Assembly (NCBI GenBank): GCA_045128635.1
Contig: JBGVRS010000008.1
Location: forward strand, 1-10,018
Direction: 5' to 3'
From: HGM12587 sp045128635
Lineage (GTDB): Bacteria > Bacillota > Clostridia > Lachnospirales > Lachnospiraceae
Length of the DNA: 10,018 nt
The first letter of the stretch is position 1. Every line of letters starts with the position of its first letter. The translations under genes were made by a program, and so were the position numbers. Shown piece after piece: positions 4,995 to 10,018 of this stretch. The notes below the pieces were generated by a model, which worked only from the letters and a program-made list of their open reading frames with translations, was not told the origin of the DNA and did not search any database.

Positions 4995-7899
4995 TATAGA
5001 TTACTAAGCAAGCAAGGAATGCGACTACACAAATTGTACGAATTGTTTCAACTGTTGTAATAATCTGTGCATCTTTTGCTTTTACAGTTGTTTCTGGACC
5101 AACATTGTTCATGGCAAGAGAATTTGCTACCGTATAAAGGTTACGATGTGCTGCTTCTCTCATAGCATTTACTGCTACTGGATCATCTGCATATTCAAGA
5201 AGGTCATCCACCTTACCATTCATCATGTCATCATAAGCAGAGCTTCCTGCCATAACACCACTAATAGCATCCATATGATTTCTACAGTTATCTGAAATAA
5301 TCATACCTTCACAGCCCCACTCATTACGAAGGATTCCTGTGATTAAGCCATAATCAGAACCAGACCATGTTGTGCCCCATCTTGTATATGAAGTCATAAC
5401 ACCTGATGCATTTTCATCTTCAAATACATTCTGAAATGCTTTTAAATAAATTTCACGAATTGCCTGTTCATTTGCCCAAATAGAAATTCCTACACGTTCG
5501 TTTTCATGGTCGTTAAGTGCAAAGTGTTTAATAACTACTTTTACACCATATTCCTCGATACCACGAACCTCATACTGTGTCATGATGTTAGAAAGGAATC
5601 CATCTTCTGAGAAGTATTCAAAGTTTCTTCCTGAATAAGCAGTTCTATGAATGTTACTACCTGGTCCATAAAGAATTGCATAACCGTTATCTACACAGTC
5701 ATTACCTACTACTTTACCTACTTCGTAAACAAGCTCCTTATTAAATGTAGCAGCCATAACATCTTCTGATGTTAATGGAACCGTATCAATCTTCGCACCA
5801 AATTTAAATAATGAAGCTGTTAATCCTTGTGGACCATTTTCATCACGAGAACCTGGTGCATCTACAGATTCGATTGCCATCGTCCAATGGAACGCATCAC
5901 CGATGAGTGTAGCCATTTCTTCTACAGACATCTGGTCAAGTAATGCTTCCCACTTAGGATCGTTGTAATCAAGTCCCATCATGTCATAAAGTTTTAATCC
6001 ATTATCTGCACCCGTTGTTGGCATTTCCATTGCTTCATAATCTTCGCTATGATAAATCAGTGCATCTAAGTCAGAAATCATCTGTTCTGTTAAGTTGACT
6101 TTGATAATATCTGTAGGATATGTTCCTGTCCAATCATTTCTAGAAAGGTATGTTACATTTACATTGTCATCGCCTTCGTAGTAATTTAAGTCAGTATCAG
6201 CTACCTGATTTGTAATCGCTGTTCCATTGTCTGAAACTGCATATGTTTCTGCATCGAATTTATCGTTTACATATTTATATGTAAATGCAATCGTTCCATC
6301 TGCATCCATTGCAGAGTTTGCTGTAGTATACCCTTTTGCTGCTAAGATGTTATTTACCGCATTATGAGCATCTGTTGCTACTGTTAAGTAATAGTCGCCA
6401 TCCTCTAAAATGTATGTGCCTTTGCCATTTGCATCATAAGAAGCCAATTCTTTTCTTTCTACTTCTATGGTTACTACTTCTGATTGTCCTTTTTCAAGGA
6501 TATTCGTTTTTCCAAAACCAACTAACTGTACAGACGCCTTTTCTACACCATTTTCGATATCATACTGCGTGTATGGAGACTGACCATAAATCTGAACAGT
6601 TTCTTTACCTGCCATATCACCTGTATTTGTTACTTTTACAGATACTTCAAATACATCTTTTTCTGCATTGAAATTTACTGTGTAATCACTGTATTCAAAT
6701 GTTGTATACGATAAACCATAACCAAATGGAAACGCTACATCTGCATGATAGTCATATCCTGCGGTATTTCCTTTGCCCATTACTACGTCTTCGTATCTGG
6801 TCTCGTAATATTTATAACCTACATAGATACCTTCCTGGTAAATCATATAAGTATCTGCTGTATCAGGAAGTCCACTCTCTTCCCAGCCACCATATACAGT
6901 TGGACTAAAGTTTACCATGGCTGGAGCAGAGTAGTTGTCATAGCAATAGGTAACAACCAAACTACCCGATGGATTTACATCGCCTGCTAAAATATCAGTA
7001 ACAGCATTGAGACCTGTACCTACGCCACCAATCCAAAGAACTGAATCCACGCCATAAGGATTTCCCTGTAAGAAATCCATTTCAAGAGCATTCGATGTAT
7101 TTACTAAAACAATGATTTTCTTAAATACACCTGCATCTTTTAATGCCTTTACATTTTCCATCATCTCTTTTTCTACATCATCCAATTCTAAGTAATTGAA
7201 TTTTGTAAACTGTAAGTCATCATCTTCCCCACCTACACGTGAGATTACTACAACAGCTGCATCACCATATTCAGCAAAAGAATCTTTCACTTCATCTGTG
7301 TATACAGACCAAGGCACTTCTGCGATAGTTGTTTCTGCTGATGAGAAGAGACTTGCTTCTACACGTACATATTCGCTAGCTTCACCTTCAGCATAAAAGT
7401 TCCAAAGTGTTTCATTTACTTCGAAACCTGATTTTTCTGCTGCCTGTTTTAAATTATCACAAGCTGAAGCATCAATATTTGCAGAACCTGTTCCACCATA
7501 CACTACATTTACAGAACTACTTGAAAACAAACTAATTTTGTTTCCTTTTTCCAAAGGCAACGCATTATTTTCATTTACAAGAAGTGTTGCACCTTCCGCT
7601 TCGGTACGATATACCACTTCTTCTCCTGCCGCCAAACGTTCTTCAGTAGTAGCAAAATCTCCATCAAAATAGATGGCATTTTTATCTGGATTTTCCAATT
7701 CCCAGAATGTGTCCCCAGTAATGATTGCAAAGGTATTGTCTGCCATATTTGCAATAAAACATACCAAAACCATAATTACCATGAAAAATGCAAAAATTTG
7801 CGAAAGTGCTTTCCAAGGCTGTATATATTTTCTTTTTGCCTTTTTGTAAGCTTTCTTTCTGGTTTTCATTTCAGCTTTTAAAGCTTTCTTGTCTTCCAT
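4918..7899 (-). CDS. Membrane-tethered GH3 beta-glycosidase with reversed domain order
   Basis: A 993-residue family 3 glycosidase. A lysine-rich cytoplasmic start (residues 4-30) precedes a transmembrane helix (about 34-51) with no obvious cleavage site. Then come the alpha/beta sandwich domain (about 95-320; EGATLLVNENNALPL, SRVGGEDDD with Glu225 the likely acid/base), the PFGYGLSYTTFEYSDY linker (391-406), a fibronectin-III-like domain (about 405-515), and the TIM-barrel domain last (about 650-925). Barrel motifs are DENGPQGL (686-693), SGRNFEYFSEDGFLS (756-770), KHFALNDHENER (791-802) and GMIISDN with the nucleophile Asp870. A second helix (about 953-970), then RR and a basic tail, ends the protein, so both termini should be cytoplasmic and the enzyme face outward. 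The order sandwich-then-barrel is the reverse of classical GH3 but is known in clostridial enzymes. AGGAGG lies 6 bases before the ATG. The gene starts 24 bases after the GH79-like fragment. Substrate (beta-glucoside or beta-xyloside) is not determined. Confidence 0.93.
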   Translation of the reverse strand: MEDKKALKAEMKTRKKAYKKAKRKYIQPWKALSQIFAFFMVIMVLVCFIANMADNTFAIITGDTFWELENPDKNAIYFDGDFATTEERLAAGEEVVYRTEAEGATLLVNENNALPLEKGNKISLFSSSSVNVVYGGTGSANIDASACDNLKQAAEKSGFEVNETLWNFYAEGEASEYVRVEASLFSSAETTIAEVPWSVYTDEVKDSFAEYGDAAVVVISRVGGEDDDLQFTKFNYLELDDVEKEMMENVKALKDAGVFKKIIVLVNTSNALEMDFLQGNPYGVDSVLWIGGVGTGLNAVTDILAGDVNPSGSLVVTYCYDNYSAPAMVNFSPTVYGGWEESGLPDTADTYMIYQEGIYVGYKYYETRYEDVVMGKGNTAGYDYHADVAFPFGYGLSYTTFEYSDYTVNFNAEKDVFEVSVKVTNTGDMAGKETVQIYGQSPYTQYDIENGVEKASVQLVGFGKTNILEKGQSEVVTIEVERKELASYDANGKGTYILEDGDYYLTVATDAHNAVNNILAAKGYTTANSAMDADGTIAFTYKYVNDKFDAETYAVSDNGTAITNQVADTDLNYYEGDDNVNVTYLSRNDWTGTYPTDIIKVNLTEQMISDLDALIYHSEDYEAMEMPTTGADNGLKLYDMMGLDYNDPKWEALLDQMSVEEMATLIGDAFHWTMAIESVDAPGSRDENGPQGLTASLFKFGAKIDTVPLTSEDVMAATFNKELVYEVGKVVGNDCVDNGYAILYGPGSNIHRTAYSGRNFEYFSEDGFLSNIMTQYEVRGIEEYGVKVVIKHFALNDHENERVGISIWANEQAIREIYLKAFQNVFEDENASGVMTSYTRWGTTWSGSDYGLITGILRNEWGCEGMIISDNCRNHMDAISGVMAGSSAYDDMMNGKVDDLLEYADDPVAVNAMREAAHRNLYTVANSLAMNNVGPETTVKAKDAQIITTVETIRTICVVAFLACLVIYIVRRVQFNKTEEYMGYKEYRKSLKK

Positions 7900-7923
7900 C
7901 TTTTTCCTCCTATGTTCCCTTTA

Positions 7924-8853
7924 TTACATCACGATAAACGCACAGTTTCCTGGCTTTAACTCAACACTACCAGCACGAATTGTACGTCCCTTTAGTTCTG
8001 GTAATACATCATTTTCTCCAAGTACAAGCGGTTCATCGTTTAAGTACATAACTGTAGAACGCATATTACCATTTCCGCTTAATACATATAGTTCTGCGTC
8101 CTGTTCCAATTCTACAATAGTCGTATCTGTCCAAGAATTGTTGATTACTAAATATACCTTTTTGTCTGCATCTGACTTATGATTATGTGCATACACATGT
8201 GCACCTTCCACCACTGGAATTCCTGTATCAAATACAGTAGTTCCCATCAAAGTATTCCACAGTAAAACTGCAAAGTAGTTTGGTCTAGGTTCAAAGGTTC
8301 CATGCTTTAAGAATCCATAATCCGAAGATGCCAATGTGTTATGAAATATAACACCCTTGGTCACAGCTGCAAATCCACCAAGCTCATTTAAAGTGCGAAC
8401 AACATCCAAATAAGTAGATGCCCATGTACATCCACCCGCTCCTGCATCACCAGCTTCTGTCACCCAGATTTCTCCTCCTGGACAGTATGTGTCGACCACT
8501 GGCAACGTACAGCGGGCTGCATCAACAGGGGTCGCTAAATATGCTTCTGACATCGCTTTGTCTGCTCCCCAATGCATATGTGGAACCATCTGTGCCATAC
8601 GTTCTGAAATGCCGTTATAGCAATGATAACTAAATACATCGAGTGGTTCTTTTGTGCCATCCATCAGCATCTCTGTGGTACAAAGATTAAACATAGATGC
8701 AATGCCGCCTGCTTTTTCTTTATTGTCTTCTGCTGTACCAGAGTTTCCGCATGGCCCTACTAGCAAACATTCTGGATAGTTTGCACGTACCCATGCAAAA
8801 AAGATATCCTGATCTCTTGCATACGCTGGAGCATCGTATCCCTTTGCTTTCAA
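7924..8853 (-). pseudogene. 5'-truncated GH79-like glycosidase (heparanase/beta-glucuronidase clan)
   Basis: An open frame of 309 codons starts at a TTG (8853) with no ribosome binding site and an in-frame TGA two codons upstream. It begins in mid-domain: AYARDQDIFFAWVRANYPECLLVGP resembles the helix and strand that follow the acid/base 'GNE' loop in GH79 barrels. The rest is well preserved: a TIM-barrel end with IWVTEAGDAGAGG (129-141; Glu133 the likely nucleophile), TWASTYLDVVRTLNELGG (143-160), SSDYGFLKHGTFEPRPNYFAVLLWNTLMGTTV (176-207, close to the SDYGLL...PNPDYY..LLW..LMG pattern of heparanase-like proteins) and a C-terminal beta domain. With about the first third of the protein missing, including the predicted acid/base, it should be inactive. 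The cut coincides with the downstream edge of the MarR-type promoter region. The 3' end is intact and lies 24 bases before the GH3 gene, so it was the operon's upstream gene. The family call is moderately secure. Confidence 0.7.
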
Positions 8854-8870
8854 TATTCAATTAAAAAACG

Positions 8871-8894
8871 CAATAGTTAAGTGCTTAACCATTG
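8871..8894. promoter_or_regulatory. MarR-type operator, downstream copy
   Basis: A 24-base dyad, CAATAGTTAAG-TG-CTTAACCATTG, with one mismatch. Its core GTTAAG-N2-CTTAAC (8876-8889) is perfect. It lies just downstream of the predicted transcription start of the operon promoter. Dyads of this size with TTAAG/CTTAA half-sites are typical MarR operators, and marR is the adjacent upstream gene. That this MarR binds here is inference from position and from the related site in its own promoter. Confidence 0.7.
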
Positions 8895-8902
8895 TATTAC
8901 AT

Positions 8903-8931
8903 ATAATACTATCCCCCAAACATATAGTCAA
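8903..8931 (-). promoter_or_regulatory. Sigma-A-type promoter driving the glycan operon leftward
   Basis: On the minus strand, TTGACT (8931-8926) and TATTAT (8908-8903) are separated by exactly 17 bases, a near-consensus housekeeping promoter with an expected start near 8896. The -35 lies inside operator copy 1, the -10 inside a 16-base dyad (8894-8909, GTATTA-CATA-TAATAC), and operator copy 2 covers about +2 to +25. This layout fits repression by blocking polymerase. It is the only good promoter I see ahead of the GH79-like and GH3 genes. Confidence 0.75.
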
Positions 8932-8943
8932 GCACTTAACTAT
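8924..8943. promoter_or_regulatory. MarR-type operator, upstream copy over the -35
   Basis: A 20-base dyad, ATAGTCAAG-CA-CTTAACTAT, with one imperfect position. The core 8927-8940 repeats the GTTAAG-N2-CTTAAC pattern of the downstream copy, with centres 51 bases (about five helical turns) apart. It contains the TTGACT -35 element, so occupancy would block polymerase. The five-turn spacing puts both sites on the same DNA face, which would allow cooperation between bound dimers. Confidence 0.7.
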
Positions 8944-8968
8944 TAAGCTGCTATCTATTCGTATACAT

Positions 8969-8999
8969 AAAAAAAACTGCCACATTTCTGTGACAGTTT
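8969..8999 (-). terminator. Intrinsic terminator of marR
   Basis: Arms 8974-8984 and 8989-8999 form an 11-pair stem with a TTTC/GAAA tetraloop. On the minus strand the single irregular pair is a U-G and the stem is followed by eight T (8976-8969). It lies 12 bases behind the marR stop and so isolates marR from the operon promoter just downstream. Confidence 0.9.
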
Positions 9000-9011
9000 C
9001 TTCTTTTAGGA

Positions 9012-9473
9012 CTATTCTTCATCTATGTCTTGTTCTCCCATAGCATCAGCCATCTTGTTAATCATCGCTATGAAATGGGATATATCTGTTTCTCCTATTC
9101 CTTGAATAACCTTTTCAAATCTATCGAAAAACTCCTGATTTTTCTTTTGGTAAACTTCTTGCCCCACTTCCGTTAGAACAACAATGATATTACGGCGATT
9201 ATTCACATCGACCTCTCTCGTAAGATAACCCCTTTTCTCAAGCGAATTTATCATTTGAGATACCGCAGCTTTACTTACCGAAAGATACTCTCTTACTTCT
9301 GTTAGTGCCATTGGATTATATGATTCTTTCGTATTCTCTGCAACCTCACGCATAAGAATAAACTCAGACATTGTAATATTGGCATTATCTAAGTCACGTC
9401 CCAAGCCACGATTCATCATTTTCTTCAATCGAAACATTGCCTGTACCAATTCGTTCTGTATCTCTTTTGACAT
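9012..9473 (-). CDS. MarR-family transcriptional regulator
   Basis: A 153-residue MarR-type regulator, normal length, acting as a dimer on palindromic DNA and usually released by small aromatic or other ligands. The winged helix-turn-helix spans about residues 55-104. LTEVREYLSVSKAAVSQMINSLEKRG contains the two HTH helices, with the recognition helix at about 67-80. The wing REVDVNNRRNIIVVLT carries the conserved Asp89 and Arg93/94 of the D-x-x-x-R-R motif. N- and C-terminal helices (about 1-30 and 105-148) would form the dimer interface. The start is backed by GAGGTAGG about 7 bases before the ATG. It has its own promoter with an operator-like dyad and its own terminator. Immediately downstream are two copies of the same dyad around the glycan operon promoter, so it probably represses itself and that operon. 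Ligand unknown. Confidence 0.92.
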   Translation of the reverse strand: MSKEIQNELVQAMFRLKKMMNRGLGRDLDNANITMSEFILMREVAENTKESYNPMALTEVREYLSVSKAAVSQMINSLEKRGYLTREVDVNNRRNIIVVLTEVGQEVYQKKNQEFFDRFEKVIQGIGETDISHFIAMINKMADAMGEQDIDEE

Positions 9474-9491
9474 ATATATCCTACCTCAATA

Positions 9492-9505
9492 ATTAATTAC
9501 TTAAC
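9492..9505. promoter_or_regulatory. Operator-like dyad at the marR transcription start
   Basis: On the minus strand this reads GTTAAG-TA-ATTAAT, one perfect half-site of the GTTAAG-N2-CTTAAC motif seen twice at the operon promoter plus a degenerate partner half. It covers the predicted first bases of the marR transcript, as expected for autoregulation. It is weaker than the operon sites, so autorepression may be looser. Confidence 0.5.
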
Positions 9506-9512
9506 AGTTATA

Positions 9513-9541
9513 AATATAAAACATAGTCATAAAATTTGCAA
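9513..9541 (-). promoter_or_regulatory. Promoter of marR
   Basis: On the minus strand, TTGCAA (9541-9536) and TATATT (9518-9513) are 17 bases apart, with a predicted start near 9506, about 33 bases before the marR ATG. The -10 matches the consensus at five of six positions and the -35 at four. It is a moderate promoter in the expected place. Confidence 0.6.
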
Positions 9542-9563
9542 GGACAGAACCTATCATTAACGC

Positions 9564-9777
9564 TTAATCAAAAATCTCTTTCATAATACCATTCTCCATA
9601 TCATCAATACTGTAAATCGTATCCATGACCTCGAATGTTTCTCTTAAATTTCCTCTTGCACTCTTCCAACCAATCTCCATCAAGAAATACACTATTGGGT
9701 AAATCTGACTTTAATTGCTGGCTAACAGCAGTCTTTCCAACTCCCTTTGTTCCACCGATTATATACAAATTTTTCAT
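9564..9777 (-). pseudogene. Broken P-loop ATPase/kinase gene
   Basis: An ATG at 9777 with a good AGGTGA ribosome binding site opens a frame reading MKNLYIIGGTKGVGKTAVSQ, containing a Walker A motif (GTKGVGKT, residues 9-16), then LPNSVFLDGDW (26-36). This matches the start of small AAA/zeta-toxin-like P-loop kinases, usually about 170-190 residues. After DGDW the frame runs into unrelated basic residues and a double stop at 9604-9606 (57 codons). From about 9680 another minus-strand frame stays open to a TAA at 9564-9566, with a plausible acidic peptide (GWKSARGNLRETFEVMD, then TIYSIDDMENGIMKEIFD). That continuation does not look like the expected middle of the kinase, so an internal deletion joining two coding pieces is as likely as a frameshift. 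Walker B and the rest of the fold are missing. The gene is dead or encodes only a nucleotide-binding stub. Confidence 0.6.
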
Positions 9778-9852
9778 ATTCTTTCACCTGAAAATTCTAA
9801 TTTATCTAACTGTTTCAAAAATGAAATTCAAATATTTCATTCAGTATAGCAC

Positions 9853-9893
9853 AAAAATACGCATTGATCATACCAAACTAATCAATGCGTATT
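9853..9893 (-). terminator. Intrinsic terminator for a gene beyond the right edge
   Basis: A perfect 13-pair inverted repeat (9856-9868, AATACGCATTGAT, with 9881-9893) has a 12-base loop and on the minus strand is followed by a T-run at 9857-9853. It should end leftward transcription entering from outside the window and insulate the P-loop relic and marR. Confidence 0.7.
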
Positions 9894-9979
9894 ACAGGTT
9901 TATGAACAAACTGTTAACTCGTAGGAAACTTCAAATTCTTCTATGCTTTCAACTCTTCACAAAACTGAAAGTGAACAAA

Positions 9980-10018
9980 ATCGCTGCGCGATGGCCTGCC
10001 AAGGCTGTGGCGCAGTTT
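9980..10018. other. GC-rich structured DNA at right edge, unassigned
   Basis: The last 39 bases are far richer in G/C than the rest of the window. They contain nested inverted repeats: ATCGC-TGC-GCGAT (9980-9992), GCCT-GCCA-AGGC (9994-10005), and an outer CTGCGC/GCGCAG pair (9984-9989 with 10010-10015). The minus strand is open in short frames only and I recognise no protein. It could be the edge of a dispersed repeat, a structured RNA, or the tail of a gene lying outside the window. From 9894 to 9979 I see nothing I can assign. Confidence 0.3.

Noticed and set aside
7798..7815. GAAAG-TG-CTTTC dyad near the 5' end of the GH3 gene as a catabolite (cre) site
   Set aside because: It lacks the central CG and the flanking bases of the cre consensus, and it lies in a conserved coding stretch.
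8902..8907. Perfect TATAAT on the plus strand in the operator region, suggesting a divergent promoter
   Set aside because: No -35 at a suitable distance, and no plus-strand gene follows. The match arises from the dyad over the minus-strand -10.

Overview
The window is AT-rich and every gene in it reads on the minus strand, so transcription runs from right to left. Compact spacing, strong AGGAGG-type ribosome binding sites, a MarR regulator, a GPH-type sugar symporter, and a GH3 enzyme with reversed domain order and membrane anchors at both ends suggest a gut or rumen Clostridia, most likely Lachnospiraceae. This assignment rests on protein style only, since no rRNA or marker gene is present.

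Layout in the direction of transcription. At the right edge (9780-10018) are a GC-rich structured stretch and a minus-strand terminator. Next comes a broken P-loop gene (9564-9777), then marR (9012-9473) with its own promoter, an operator-like site and a terminator (8969-8999). At 8871-8943 a near-consensus sigma-A promoter lies between two copies of a GTTAAG-N2-CTTAAC dyad. It points into a glycan operon: a decapitated GH79-like gene (7924-8853), a membrane-tethered GH3 glycosidase (4918-7899), a GH2 glycosidase (2670-4589) and a GPH/MFS sugar transporter (1111-2646). A strong terminator (956-991) follows, then a nitroreductase-family gene (259-924) and a short relic resembling the tail of a MATE exporter (158-257). 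The left edge holds a long imperfect hairpin (63-120).

Function, inferred: the GH3 enzyme works outside the membrane on beta-linked glycosides, the transporter imports released sugars or short glycosides by cation symport, and the GH2 enzyme cleaves them inside. MarR probably controls the promoter ahead of the operon and its own promoter. GH79-like, GH2 and GPH proteins together hint at beta-glucuronide or mixed beta-glycoside substrates, but the sequence does not settle the sugar.

The main interest is the patchwork history. The GH2-transporter block lies between 86-base direct repeats (999-1084 and 4909-4994, one mismatch) that are the 3' end of the GH3 gene. A fossil of the N-terminal part of a second GH3 gene sits in frame just after the GH3 stop. 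The first gene of the operon has lost its 5' half exactly where the MarR-controlled promoter begins. A possible exporter tail marks the far end. Together these suggest stepwise insertion of glycan-use genes into an older MarR-efflux locus. I see no CRISPR array, tRNA, rRNA, transposase or clearly new defence system.
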